Source: Microtetraspora malaysiensis (GTDB lineage Bacteria; Actinomycetota; Actinomycetes; Streptosporangiales; Streptosporangiaceae). Taken from it: a stretch of DNA of 64,000 nucleotides. Positions 30,961 to 40,275 of the stretch are shown here, one piece after another. The stretch's first letter is position 1. Each line of letters begins with the position of its first letter. The stretch spans positions 1-64,000 of the forward strand of contig NZ_BBYJ01000016.1 in assembly GCF_001528665.1 (NCBI RefSeq). The letters run 5' to 3'. Below the pieces are notes generated by a model. It did not search any database. It was given only the letters and a program-made list of their open reading frames with translations, and was not told the DNA's origin. A program made the position numbers and the translations under genes.

Positions 30961-33272
30961 CGGGCCCCCTCGTACTTCGTGGCTCGGGCCGCGCGCCACA
31001 CGACGTCCGGGGTCAGCGGCATCTGCAGCAGACCGGGGTCGGCGATCTGGAGCGCGTCGGCCACGGCGTTGACGATCGCCGCGGGTGTGCCGATGCAGCC
31101 CGACTCACCCGCCCCCTTGGCACCCAGCGGCGTAATCGGGCTCGGGGTGCGGGTCTCCTTGACCTCGATGGGCGGGACCTCGGTCGCGGTCGGCAGAAGG
31201 TAGTCCAGCAGGCCGCCCGCCAGCAGCGGCACGCCGTCGTCGCCGTACGGGATGCCCTCGTACAGGGCCTGGCCGATCCCCTGGACGGCCGAACCGAATG
31301 CCTGCCCGCGTACTATCGCCGGGTTGAGCACGACTCCGCAGTCGTCCACGACAACCAGCCGTAGCACGCGGACGGTGCCGAGTTCCGGATCGACCTCGGC
31401 GACGGCGGCGTGGGCGCCGAACGGAAAGCCCATGCCCGACTCGAACCGGTCGTCGACGCTGAGCGGTCCGGTGGCCTTGACCAGTTCCGCCACGTCCATC
31501 GCGGCCGAGCCGTCCCGGATGTGGTGGACCGAGCCGTCGGACCACTCCACCTCCTCGACCGGCATCCCCCACAAGTCCGCGGCCCGCTCGCGTGCCAGGT
31601 CGATGAGCAGCGCGGAGACGTGGTGCAGGGCCGCCCCGTCGACCTGCGCCGAACGGCTGGCGAAGGAACCCAGGCCCTCGGGCTGTGCGTCGGTGTCTCC
31701 CTCGATCAGCCGTACCCGGCTCTCGTCGACGCCGAGGGTCGCGGCGACCAGTGCGGGAAAGGTCGTCTCATGGCTCTGCCCGCTGGATGCCGCGCCGCAG
31801 CGGGCGATGATCGTGCCGTCCTCGTGCGCTTCGATGCCGGCGAAGTCGTGCAGTCCCCCCGGTTCTCCGCCGGAGCGTTCCACGTAGCAGGACAGGCCGA
31901 TGCCCAGCGGCAGGGCGTACGGGTCATGCCTGCGGCGTGTCTGCTCGGCCCGCCACGTGTCGTAGCCGATGGTCTCCAACGCCAGGTCGAGGGCGGCGGC
32001 GTAGTTCCCGCTGTCGTAGCACCGGCCGGTGGGAGTCTGGTACGGGACGTCATCGGCCGGGATGAAGTTGCGTCGCCGCAACTCCGCCGGGTCGAGCCCG
32101 AGTCGGCGGGCCAGCAGGTCCATCGACCGCTCCAACGCGATCGTCGCCTCCGGCCGGCCGGCACCGCGATACGGGTAGGTCACCATCGTGTTGGTCAGCA
32201 CTGAGCGCACGGAGGCGTGAACCCGCGGTGTGGCGTACGGCCCGGTGGCCATCCAGGCCGTCTGCATGGGCAGGCCCACCCCGAGATGAGGGTAGGCACC
32301 CACGTCGGCGTCGATCTGCAGTTCGTAGGCGAGCAGGTGCCCGTCGGCGTCGGCGGCGAGCCGGACCCGCTGGTCCTGGCCCCGCCCGCGGGTGGCGGCC
32401 GTCATGGACTCCAGACGGTCCTCGATCCAGCGCACGGGCCGCCCGAGCATCACCGCCAGGTAGACCACCGTGACGAACTCCGGAAACGCCGCGCTCTTGG
32501 AACCGAACGCGCCGCCGGTATCGGGCACCACCACGCGGATCCGGTCGACTGGCATTCCCAGCAGCGCCGCCAGTTCACTCCGCAGCCGGTGAGGCATCTG
32601 ATGCCCCGACCACACCGTCAACCGCCCGTCCTGTTCGGGGACGGCGAGGATCGTCCGGCACTCCATCGGCGTCGGCATCAGGAGTTGCTGGCGGTAGCGG
32701 GCCTCGACGACGGCGGCCGCCTCCTGCCATACCGTCTCATCGATCGGTGTCCCGGCCTCTCCCCGGAACGCGGTGTTGCTCCGCCCGTCGAACAGCAGAA
32801 CCGAGTCGTCGGCGGCGGCGGAGGGCGTCACCACGGCCGGCAGCGGATCGATCCGGACGGCGACCTCGGCGGCTCCGTCCTCGGCCCGGTAGCGGTCCTC
32901 TCCCACGACGACCGCGACGGCCTCTCCCGCATACCGCACCCGGTCCTTCGCCAACGCCGGCCACTCACGTCCGGCGACCGCCTCAGCGGTGGACAGCTTC
33001 GCGAGCAGCGTATGAGGCACCGGCGGCAGATCCTGCAGGCGCGCGGCAGCGTGCGCACACGCGGGTAGCCCGGACAGATCCGCCGCCGACCACACCCCGA
33101 CCACTCCCGGCACCTCTCGGGCGGCCGCGCAGTCCACGTCGCGCACGACACCGTGAGCGATCCTGCTTCTGACAAAGACCGCATCCAGGCAACCCGGCAC
33201 CGCCACATCCGCGACGAACCGGCCACGGCCGGATAGCAGCCGCCGGTCCTCGCGCCTGGCCCACTGCTCCAA
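30957..33272 (-). CDS. Molybdenum hydroxylase large subunit (xanthine oxidase family)
   Basis: A 771-residue Mo-cytosine-dinucleotide subunit, first gene of the three-subunit operon (large-medium-small order, unlike cox M-S-L). Visible family motifs include DTGGAFGSKS, the active-site loop PYRGAGRPEATIALER, the pterin-binding ASSGQSHETTF, and the C-terminal GAKGAGESGCIG with the catalytic Glu. The loop lacks the AYRCSFR of true CO dehydrogenase, so it hydroxylates an aldehyde or N-heterocycle instead. The neighbouring dihydroxypyridine-hydroxylase-like gene favours a pyridine or nicotine-type substrate. Start TTG 33272 is the weakest point. Mo-cofactor genes are not in the window. Confidence 0.88.
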   Translation of the reverse strand: MEQWARREDRRLLSGRGRFVADVAVPGCLDAVFVRSRIAHGVVRDVDCAAAREVPGVVGVWSAADLSGLPACAHAAARLQDLPPVPHTLLAKLSTAEAVAGREWPALAKDRVRYAGEAVAVVVGEDRYRAEDGAAEVAVRIDPLPAVVTPSAAADDSVLLFDGRSNTAFRGEAGTPIDETVWQEAAAVVEARYRQQLLMPTPMECRTILAVPEQDGRLTVWSGHQMPHRLRSELAALLGMPVDRIRVVVPDTGGAFGSKSAAFPEFVTVVYLAVMLGRPVRWIEDRLESMTAATRGRGQDQRVRLAADADGHLLAYELQIDADVGAYPHLGVGLPMQTAWMATGPYATPRVHASVRSVLTNTMVTYPYRGAGRPEATIALERSMDLLARRLGLDPAELRRRNFIPADDVPYQTPTGRCYDSGNYAAALDLALETIGYDTWRAEQTRRRHDPYALPLGIGLSCYVERSGGEPGGLHDFAGIEAHEDGTIIARCGAASSGQSHETTFPALVAATLGVDESRVRLIEGDTDAQPEGLGSFASRSAQVDGAALHHVSALLIDLARERAADLWGMPVEEVEWSDGSVHHIRDGSAAMDVAELVKATGPLSVDDRFESGMGFPFGAHAAVAEVDPELGTVRVLRLVVVDDCGVVLNPAIVRGQAFGSAVQGIGQALYEGIPYGDDGVPLLAGGLLDYLLPTATEVPPIEVKETRTPSPITPLGAKGAGESGCIGTPAAIVNAVADALQIADPGLLQMPLTPDVVWRAARATKYEGAR

Positions 33273-33473
33273 GGCGATCCCCCAACACCGACTCGATCGG
33301 TCAAGCCCGTAGCGCTCCCTACTGGCATTCCACAGCCAAGCCCGTTCAACTCTTCACGCTCGGGGAAACTGATCAGGCGCTGACGGGGGGCGCGGGCCTT
33401 CACCGCCGGAGGCTCTCGTGGCTAGGCTGCGCTCTGCGTACAGCAGTACGGATCACCAGGAGGCAGAGGCGAC

Positions 33474-34745
33474 GTGGTGACGAGGCCGCGTGACAGCGCC
33501 GGAGGGCCGCCGCCGACGCCGGGCGTCAGGGCCTCGATGAGATTTGTACGGTTCGCCATGCTGTGCGGGCTGCTGTGCCTGCTGCAGGTCGCGAGCGTCG
33601 TGGTGCTGGTCGCGTCGTTCCACCAGCCGTGGACCGCGCTCGCCGGCGCCTGGTCGGTGAGCTGCGCCGCCGCGATCCTGATCGCGAAGTGGCGGGTCAG
33701 CCGAGCCCGCGATTCGGCGGGACGGCGGCCACTGGTCGACGCGGCACGCCTGGTCACCATCAGCACGGCCGTCTCCTTGGGTCTCTTCATGTGGCCGGGC
33801 GTGTCCACGTCCGATGTCCGGCCCGATCACCGCGCGACGCGCCTGCGGGTGGCCGGCGGCGAGTTGGCCGTCCGTACGATCCGGGCCACGGTCCAGAAAA
33901 GGCCGCCGCTGGTGGCTCTGCACGGCGGGCCCGGGGTGCCCTTCACGGAAGCCGAGGAACGCGCACTGAGCGGCCTCGCCGTCGACCGCGACATCGTGAT
34001 CTACGACCAGATCGGGGTGGGCGACTCGAGCAGGCTCTCCGAACCGCATGAGTACTCTCTACGGCGAGCCGTGGACGACCTCGTCGCGGTCGTCGCGGCC
34101 ACCGGCATGCCGAAGGTCTCGATCCTCGGCTACTCGTGGGGGGCTCAGGTGGCGACCGTGTACGCCGCCGAGCACCCGGACCGGGTCGCGGAACTCGTGC
34201 TCATGTCGCCGGGCTTCTTTCCCTGGCAGGGCCGCCCGCTGCGACCCGGACTGCCGCAGAGCCGGTTGACCCTGCCCCAGAAGGCATACGCGTACGGACT
34301 GGCGGTCAAACCCAGAAACCTGTTCGTCTACATGCTGGTCGGCGCGGACCCGGATGTCGCGCGCTGGTTCGCCTCGGACGCGGAGATGGACGCGCGGTTC
34401 GCCGAGCTGTTCGCCGCGTCCGAACCGGCGACGTTCTGCGACCGCCGCAGCCGGTCCGCGAAGCCGTCCGGCCTGGGATTCTACGCCGGTCAGGTACCGC
34501 AACAGCATCCTGGCCTCGACGGTGTCACCCGGGCCGAGGTGCCCGGCCTCGGGTCGGTGCGGACCCTGATCCTGCGTGGCGGTTGCGACTACATCCCGAT
34601 GTCCGCGGCGAACGATTATCGCGACGTGATGCCGGGATCGCGCCTGGTGGACGTTCGCGACGCCGGTCACGCGCTCCTGGAGGACGCCGGCCCCGAGGTG
34701 GTCGCGACGGTGCGCGCGTTCCTTCAAACGCCTTCCCAACCGTGA
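33474..34745 (+). CDS. Membrane-anchored alpha/beta hydrolase (proline iminopeptidase-like)
   Basis: A 423-residue protein with three predicted N-terminal membrane segments (about 23-48, 53-70 and 88-108) before an alpha/beta-hydrolase domain. The oxyanion loop is HGGPG, the nucleophile elbow GYSWGA, and the C-terminal Asp and His lie in DYIP and DAGHALLED. HGGPG with GxSxG is typical of S33 peptidases such as proline iminopeptidase. The membrane anchor is unusual for that family. The upstream 200 bp show no gene. The substrate is unknown. Confidence 0.75.
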   Translation: MVTRPRDSAGGPPPTPGVRASMRFVRFAMLCGLLCLLQVASVVVLVASFHQPWTALAGAWSVSCAAAILIAKWRVSRARDSAGRRPLVDAARLVTISTAVSLGLFMWPGVSTSDVRPDHRATRLRVAGGELAVRTIRATVQKRPPLVALHGGPGVPFTEAEERALSGLAVDRDIVIYDQIGVGDSSRLSEPHEYSLRRAVDDLVAVVAATGMPKVSILGYSWGAQVATVYAAEHPDRVAELVLMSPGFFPWQGRPLRPGLPQSRLTLPQKAYAYGLAVKPRNLFVYMLVGADPDVARWFASDAEMDARFAELFAASEPATFCDRRSRSAKPSGLGFYAGQVPQQHPGLDGVTRAEVPGLGSVRTLILRGGCDYIPMSAANDYRDVMPGSRLVDVRDAGHALLEDAGPEVVATVRAFLQTPSQP

Positions 34746-34875
34746 CGCGGGTGCGAAGCCTCGGCAGGAAAGGCCTCGCCCCCCGATGCCGGGAACGCCT
34801 CGCGAAGACGGCCGGCCCACATACGACTCGGCCACCGACCACTACCGCGCCCAACCCTGAGGGAGAGGCGAGCTT

Positions 34876-35193
34876 GTGAATAGCGGATCCAGAGTTCCGT
34901 ACATCGCGATTCTGGTCTTCACGACTCAGGTCGGTGGTGGCTACGCCCCTCCACGATTCAGCGAGGACATCGTTCTCATTCATGCCTGTTCTCTCGGCGA
35001 AGCGCGCGCGGCGGCGGATTCACGAGGACGAGAGGATGAGACGTCTTATGCCAACGAGTACGGCGAGACGGTCACATGGACTTTCGTCGGGGTGGCTGAC
35101 GTGCGGGAAGCCTTGTATGACTCGCTCGATGAGGACGTGAGTCTCTATTCCAGGAGCTTCGACGAGTTGACGCGATGCAAGCAGGTCTTCTGA
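34876..35193 (+). CDS. DUF4288-like protein
   Basis: A 105-residue protein starting at GTG 34876 (GGGAGAGG upstream). Its pattern is that of DUF4288: FSEDIVLIHACSLGEARAAA, YANEYGETVTWTFVGVADV, and an end with EDVSLYSRSF. The family is small, cytosolic and without known activity. It stands alone between the hydrolase and a non-coding stretch. Confidence 0.6.
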   Translation: MNSGSRVPYIAILVFTTQVGGGYAPPRFSEDIVLIHACSLGEARAAADSRGREDETSYANEYGETVTWTFVGVADVREALYDSLDEDVSLYSRSFDELTRCKQVF

Positions 35194-35383
35194 GTCCCTG
35201 CGGCGCGAAAGTGGCTCATAGTTCCCGCAATCAAGAGTCCCTTAATAGGGCGCTTCAAGTATAAAACTTGTCCTTCTCCATTACTTGACCGGCGACCACC
35301 CCAAAAGGCGCGGAGTTCCGTAAGGCCCGTAACTCAGGATGTATCGGTCATAAGTAGACGCCGAGATTCCTGTGGCCGGAGTG

Positions 35384-35519
35384 TCACCCCGTCACGCCCG
35401 GCACCTCGACCAGGCGGTGGGCCATGTCCTCGGTGATCGTCCGCACCGGGTGAGTCCGGCAGTCGCGGATGTACCGGATCAGCCGCTTTCGCCCCAGTGT
35501 GCGGCAGAGCTCTTGACCA
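35384..35519 (-). pseudogene. Possible C-terminal remnant of an unknown gene
   Basis: The minus strand reads CRTLGRKRLIRYIRDCRTHP, then VRTITEDMAHRLVEVPGVTG and a TGA at 35384. It has the codon bias of a real gene end but no start. I cannot name the family. It could be a leftover of rearranged cargo. Confidence 0.25.
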
Positions 35520-35560
35520 TGCCGAGCCGGCTCCAATAGCGTCTCCCTCCGCGAAACGTT

Positions 35561-35577
35561 GTCTCTCTCAAAGAGAC
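35561..35577 (+). promoter_or_regulatory. Inverted repeat upstream of the amino-acid ABC operon
   Basis: GTCTCT and AGAGAC are separated by CTCAA, 23 bp before the GTG start. The downstream operon encodes an IclR regulator (39481-40275), and IclR proteins bind short palindromes. This is a candidate operator. Confidence 0.35.
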
Positions 35578-35599
35578 TGTCTGAGGGATGTGAACGCCC

Positions 35600-36532
35600 G
35601 TGAAGAGGGTGAAGGTTGCCGCGGCGACGTTGGTGTCCGCAGTCGCGCTCGTCAGCTGCTCGACGCCCACCGATACCCCTCAGAGTGATCAGGGGAAGAG
35701 CGGCGGAGCGGCCTTCGAACAGGCCGACACCTTCCCGCAGATCCAGCCGAACCCGGAGGTCGAGGCCCTGCTTCCCGCAGAGCTGAAGCAGTCGAAGAAG
35801 ATCACGATTGTTCTCACCGCGGGCGCTCCGCCCACGTCGTTCATCTCTCCCGACGGGAAGACGAGCCTGGGACTGAACGCCGACATCGGGCGCGCGCTCG
35901 CCAGGACGATGGGGGTCGAGCCGACGCTCGTGTCCATCCCGCTCGACGGCATCATCCCCGGACTGCAGTCGAAGAAGTACGACATGGCCGTGGCCTCCAT
36001 GTCACCGAGCCCGGAGCGGCTCGAGGTCCTCGACATGGTCGCCTTCACCAAGGGCGGCTCCGCGATCGCCGTACCCGCGGGCAATCCGAAGGGCCTCAGC
36101 TCGAAGACGCTCTGCGGCCTCCAGGTGGGCGTCGGCGTCGGATCCTTCCAGGCCACGACCCGGCTGCCGAAGCTCAGCGAGGAGGCGTGCACAAGCCAGG
36201 GCCAGCCGGCCATCAAGCCCGTCGAACTGCCGGACCAGAGCCAGGTGCTGCTGGCCCTGTCGAGCGGCCGCATCGACGCGGTCATGGCCGACGGCCCGGT
36301 CCTGGGCTACGCGCAGAAGACGCAGGACACCAAGTTCGAGGTGCTGCAGGACGAGTCCAACCTGACCTCGACCGGCGGGATGGCCGTCGTCAAGGGCTCC
36401 GAGCTGACACCGGCGGTCGTCAAGGCGATGGAGGTGCTCCACGGGCTCCCCGAATACAACAAGATCTATGAGAAGTGGGGGATGCCCGGCTACGCTCTTC
36501 CGGCCGCCGAGCTCGGCCAGCTCAAGGGCTAG
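35600..36532 (+). CDS. Amino-acid-type ABC transporter substrate-binding lipoprotein
   Basis: A 310-residue extracellular solute-binding protein (family 3). A signal peptide with lipobox ALVSC (Cys20) anchors it as a lipoprotein. Mature features are [45 protein letters not shown], and [16 protein letters not shown]-like elements near 220. The family delivers polar amino acids or derivatives to the permease. The GTG start was chosen for the signal peptide. It is the first gene of an ABC-aminotransferase-IclR-amidohydrolase cluster. Confidence 0.88.
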   Translation: MKRVKVAAATLVSAVALVSCSTPTDTPQSDQGKSGGAAFEQADTFPQIQPNPEVEALLPAELKQSKKITIVLTAGAPPTSFISPDGKTSLGLNADIGRALARTMGVEPTLVSIPLDGIIPGLQSKKYDMAVASMSPSPERLEVLDMVAFTKGGSAIAVPAGNPKGLSSKTLCGLQVGVGVGSFQATTRLPKLSEEACTSQGQPAIKPVELPDQSQVLLALSSGRIDAVMADGPVLGYAQKTQDTKFEVLQDESNLTSTGGMAVVKGSELTPAVVKAMEVLHGLPEYNKIYEKWGMPGYALPAAELGQLKG

Positions 36533-37447
36533 GTGATCGAACCCATGAACGTCACCGAAGGGCCCGGTCTGAGGCCCCGCCGGAATCCCAAGAGAAGCCC
36601 ATGGCGGTACGTCGTCATCGCCGTGATGCTCTTCCTGGCGCTCGCGCTGGCCGACGTGGTCCTGACCAACCCGAACTTCGGCTGGCCGGTCGTCGGGCAG
36701 TACCTCTTCAGCGCCGTCATTCTCGACGGGCTCCTGCTGACGCTGGAGCTGACCGCGGTCGTGATGGTCGTCGGGTCCGTCCTGGGCGTGATCCTGGCGG
36801 TCATGCGGACGTCCACGAACACGTTCGTCGCCCGGGGCGCGTGGGCCTACATCTGGTTCTTCCGCGGCACGCCGCTGCTGATCCAGGTCATCTTCTGGTT
36901 CAACATCGCGGCCCTCTTCCCGCGGATCTCGCTGGGCGTGCCGTTCGGCCCGACGCTGGCGGGCATCGACGCCAACGCCCTCGTCACGCCATGGACCGCC
37001 GCGGTGCTCGCGCTGTCGCTGAACGAGGGCGCGTACATGGCCGAGATCGTGCGCGGCGGCCTGCTGGGAGTCGACCGAGGCCAGTACGAAGCGGCTCAGG
37101 CGCTCGGCATGCGGCCGAGCAAGGTCTTCGGGATCATCCTGCCGCAGGCCGTGCGCACCATCATCCCGCCCACCGCCAACCAGCTGGTGACCACGTTCAA
37201 GAACACCGCGCTGGTCAGCGTCATCGGCCTGGCGGATCTCCTGCACAGTGCCCAGGTCGTCTACGCGCTGAACTACCAGACGATCCCGCTCCTCATCGTC
37301 GCGGCCTTCTGGTATCTCCTGCTCACCTCGCTCCTCAGCTACGTCCAGTCGCTGCTGGAGCGCAGGTACTCGAAGGGCTACGTGCCGAGGTCGCGCCCGC
37401 AGGCCGCGACCGGGACGAGCGACGCCGTCGCGCTCAAGGAGGCCTAG
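36533..37447 (+). CDS. Amino-acid ABC transporter permease (HisM/GlnP type)
   Basis: A 304-residue inner-membrane permease with about five to six membrane segments and the [21 protein letters not shown]-type EAA loop (residues about 187-208: [20 protein letters not shown]). It starts GTG immediately after the substrate-binding gene stop, with AAGGG 5 nt upstream, and ends sharing one base with the ATPase gene. N-terminal cytoplasmic residues [12 protein letters not shown] precede the first helix. Confidence 0.9.
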   Translation: MIEPMNVTEGPGLRPRRNPKRSPWRYVVIAVMLFLALALADVVLTNPNFGWPVVGQYLFSAVILDGLLLTLELTAVVMVVGSVLGVILAVMRTSTNTFVARGAWAYIWFFRGTPLLIQVIFWFNIAALFPRISLGVPFGPTLAGIDANALVTPWTAAVLALSLNEGAYMAEIVRGGLLGVDRGQYEAAQALGMRPSKVFGIILPQAVRTIIPPTANQLVTTFKNTALVSVIGLADLLHSAQVVYALNYQTIPLLIVAAFWYLLLTSLLSYVQSLLERRYSKGYVPRSRPQAATGTSDAVALKEA

Positions 37448-38208
37448 TGGAGACTCCCATGATCGCCCTGAGGGGGATCCAGAAGCGGTTCGACTCCGTG
37501 CACGTCCTCAAGGGAGTCGACTATTCGGTGTCCAGGGGATCGGTCAGCTGCCTGATCGGCCCCTCCGGCTCGGGCAAGTCCACCCTGCTCCGCTGCATCA
37601 ACGGGTTGCAGCCGGCGGACGAGGGCGAGGTCTGGGTCGACGGCGAGCTGATCGGCCTGCGGATCGACGGGGACCACGTGGTCCCGCTGCCGGAGAAGGA
37701 GATCGCCGACCAGCGCCGCCAGATCGGCATGGTCTTCCAACGCTTCAACCTCTTCCCGCACATGACCGCGCTGGAGAACGTCATGTCCGGGCCGCTCCGC
37801 GTCAACCGCGCCGACAAGGAGCGGACCCGCGACCTGGCCATGGGACTGCTGGACCAGGTGGGCCTCGCCGCGCGCGCCGATCACTACCCCAACGAGCTGT
37901 CGGGCGGGCAGCAGCAGCGCGTCGCCATCGCCCGGGCCCTGGCGATGAAGCCCAAGGTCATGCTCTTCGACGAGCCGACGTCCGCGCTGGACCCCGAGCT
38001 CGTGGGCGAGGTGCTCTCGGTCATGCGCGACCTCGCGGCCGAGGGGATGACGATGATCGTCGTCACCCATGAGATGGGCTTCGCCCGCGACGTCGCCGAT
38101 CACGTGTGCTTCATGGACGAAGGCGTCATCGTCGAGGAAGGCCACCCGGACACCGTGCTCACCGATCCGCGTACGGCGCGGGCCCGAGAATTTCTGAAAC
38201 GAGGCTGA
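37447..38208 (+). CDS. Amino-acid ABC transporter ATP-binding protein
   Basis: A 253-residue ATPase: Walker [11 protein letters not shown]-loop [12 protein letters not shown], signature LSGGQQQR, Walker [15 protein letters not shown] and a following H-loop VVTHEM. I took the GTG at 37447, which overlaps the permease stop, because AAGGAGG lies 4 nt before it; ATG 37459 is the alternative. It energises uptake through the preceding permease. Confidence 0.92.
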   Translation: METPMIALRGIQKRFDSVHVLKGVDYSVSRGSVSCLIGPSGSGKSTLLRCINGLQPADEGEVWVDGELIGLRIDGDHVVPLPEKEIADQRRQIGMVFQRFNLFPHMTALENVMSGPLRVNRADKERTRDLAMGLLDQVGLAARADHYPNELSGGQQQRVAIARALAMKPKVMLFDEPTSALDPELVGEVLSVMRDLAAEGMTMIVVTHEMGFARDVADHVCFMDEGVIVEEGHPDTVLTDPRTARAREFLKRG

Positions 38209-38215
38209 CACAACA

Positions 38216-39400
38216 GTGGACAACCGCATCGACGTCGAGCGGGTACGTGACGAGACCCCGGGGTGCCGGGATCTCGTCCATCTGAACAACGCCGGCTGCT
38301 CCCTGCCCCCCAGGGGCGTGGTCGACACGATGACGGACTACCTGCGCAACGAGGCGTCGCTGGGCGGATACGAGGTCCAGAGGGACCGGTCCGAGCAGAT
38401 CGCGGCGACCTACACCTCGCTCGCCTCCCTGATCGGCGCGAGGCCGTCGGAGATCGCGCTGGCCGACAACGCGACGCGCGCCTGGGACATGGTGTTCTAC
38501 GGCATGCGGTTCACGCCCGGGGACCGGATTCTCACCTGCCAGGCGGAGTACGGAAGCAACGCGATCGCCTACCTGCAGCAGGCGAAGCGCTTCGGCGTCG
38601 AGACCACGGCCATCGGCAACGATCCCAGCGGGCAGATCGACCTCGCCCAGCTTGAGAGGGAACTGGGCGACGGCCGCGTCAAGCTCGTGTCGATGACGCA
38701 CATCCCGACACAGGGCGGCCTGATCAACCCGGCGGCGGCGGTCGGCGCGCTGGCCGAGTCCGCCGGGGTGCCGTTCCTGCTTGACGCCTGCCAGTCCGTC
38801 GGGCAGCTGAACCTCGATGTCCGCGAGCTCAGGTGCGACGTGCTGACCGGAACGGGCCGCAAGTACCTGCGGGGGCCGCGCGGCACCGGCTTCCTGTACG
38901 TGCGGGAGGACGCCATGGACGCGTTCGAGCCGGCCGTACTGGACAACGGCTCCGCGGTGTGGACGTCACCCACCGCGTACGAGATGAACCCCGACGCCCG
39001 ACGTTACGAGACGTGGGAGAAGAGCTACGCGGCGGTCGTCGGCCTGGGAGCGGCCGTAGACTACGCCCTGGCTCTGGGGATGGACGCGATCGAGACCCGC
39101 GTTCTCGCGCTGGGCGACCTGCTGCGGCGGACGCTCGCCGACATCGAGGGGGTCCGGGTTCACGACCTCGGCCAGAGCCGGTGCGGGATCGTGTCGTTCA
39201 CCGTCGAAGGCGTCGCGCCCGATGACGTGAGGTGCGCTCTCGCCGACAACGGGGTCAACGTGAGCGTTTCCAAATCCACGTCGTCGCAGTGGGACCTGCC
39301 GTCACGGGGGCTGACCAGTGTCGTCCGGGCATCGGTGCACTACTACAACACCGAGTCGGAGATCGAACACGTCGGCTCGCTCGTCGACGGCCTCCGGTGA
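38216..39400 (+). CDS. Class V aminotransferase (PLP enzyme)
   Basis: A 394-residue fold-type I PLP enzyme of the NifS/class V group. N-terminal HLNNAGCSLPP, LVSMTHIPTQGGLINP, LLDACQSVGQ (PLP Asp) and GTGRKYLRGPRGTGFLYV (PLP Lys in the KYL position) are all present. These are shared with cysteine-desulfurase-like C-S lyases, isopenicillin N epimerase-like and EgtE-type enzymes. Seven bp behind the ABC ATPase, it probably acts on the imported amino compound. The exact reaction is not clear; no cysteine loop of a desulfurase is obvious. Confidence 0.82.
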   Translation: MDNRIDVERVRDETPGCRDLVHLNNAGCSLPPRGVVDTMTDYLRNEASLGGYEVQRDRSEQIAATYTSLASLIGARPSEIALADNATRAWDMVFYGMRFTPGDRILTCQAEYGSNAIAYLQQAKRFGVETTAIGNDPSGQIDLAQLERELGDGRVKLVSMTHIPTQGGLINPAAAVGALAESAGVPFLLDACQSVGQLNLDVRELRCDVLTGTGRKYLRGPRGTGFLYVREDAMDAFEPAVLDNGSAVWTSPTAYEMNPDARRYETWEKSYAAVVGLGAAVDYALALGMDAIETRVLALGDLLRRTLADIEGVRVHDLGQSRCGIVSFTVEGVAPDDVRCALADNGVNVSVSKSTSSQWDLPSRGLTSVVRASVHYYNTESEIEHVGSLVDGLR

Positions 39401-39480
39401 CCTAGTCCGGGAGCTCGCGGCGATGATCGAGAATGGACGCGATGATCCTCGGAGCTGACTCGCGGTTGGAGGAAGACGTG

Positions 39481-40275
39481 GTGGAGGGACCTGTCAAGCC
39501 CGCGTCGTTGCAGGGCGTGGACCGGGTGCTGACCGTGCTTGAGGCCTTCGTGGGGCAGGCCGAGTGGCGTGTCTCCGATCTGGCCAAGCACCTGGGCATG
39601 CACAAGGCGGTGACGCACCGGATCGTCCGGTCCCTCGAGGCGCGGCAGTTCCTGGAGCAGGCAGAAGCCCGCGGTTCGTACTCCCTCGGCTCCGCCGCGG
39701 TGGCGCTCGGCCGGGCGGCCGGGCGGCGGGCGCCCCGGACGGCCGCCCGCCGGCACCTGATCCGGCTGGCCGAGCAGACGGGGGAGGTCGTGCTGTTCTA
39801 CACGCTCCGGGGCCACCGCTACGTCTGTGTCGAGCGACTGGACATCAACGCGGAGACCGCGGTCACCGTGGAGATCGGCGACACCATCGGCCTGAACGCC
39901 GGAGCGGGGAAGACCCTGCTGGCGTTCCAGGACGAGCGCTTCATCCAGGAGGTTCTCGCCGCGCCGCAACCGCGCTACACCGACCGGACGCCGACCGACC
40001 CGGCGGTCATCCACGACATGCTCGACCGGATCAGGGCCGAAGGGGTCTGGATCAGTGAGGGGGAGATCACGCCGCACACGGTCGGCGTGTCGGCCCCGGT
40101 CTGGGACACCGAGGGATCGGTTCGGTACTGCGTTTGCGTGACGGTGCTGGAGCGGGCGGTGGACGAGCGGCGGCTGGCCAGCCTGTCCGCCGCCGTCCAG
40201 GACACCGCGACGGCCGTTTCACAGAGCTTGGGATACCGCGAAGGCGGAATCGAAGGGGAGCAGAGAACCACATGA
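39481..40275 (+). CDS. IclR family transcriptional regulator
   Basis: A 264-residue regulator. The winged HTH (WRVSDLAKHLGMHKAVTHRIVRSLEARQFL) is at about 25-60; the IclR effector domain includes LNAGAGKTLLAF, WISEGEITPHTVGVSAPVW and VCVTVLER. I chose GTG 39481 with GGAGGA 7 nt upstream; ATG 39433 would add 16 residues. The stop overlaps the ATG of the amidohydrolase. As an operon member it likely controls this catabolic cluster. Confidence 0.85.
   Translation: MEGPVKPASLQGVDRVLTVLEAFVGQAEWRVSDLAKHLGMHKAVTHRIVRSLEARQFLEQAEARGSYSLGSAAVALGRAAGRRAPRTAARRHLIRLAEQTGEVVLFYTLRGHRYVCVERLDINAETAVTVEIGDTIGLNAGAGKTLLAFQDERFIQEVLAAPQPRYTDRTPTDPAVIHDMLDRIRAEGVWISEGEITPHTVGVSAPVWDTEGSVRYCVCVTVLERAVDERRLASLSAAVQDTATAVSQSLGYREGGIEGEQRTT

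Larger units (their letters stand above)
35194..35599. other. 406-bp stretch without an intact gene
   Basis: It holds a short decayed minus-strand reading frame (35384-35519) and an inverted repeat close to the ABC transporter start (35561-35577). The rest is moderately AT-rich and shows no coding pattern or RNA gene. Confidence 0.6.

Noticed and set aside
30957-33272. Carbon monoxide dehydrogenase large subunit (CoxL)
   Set aside because: The active-site loop is PYRGAGR rather than AYRCSFR, which excludes form I CO dehydrogenase.
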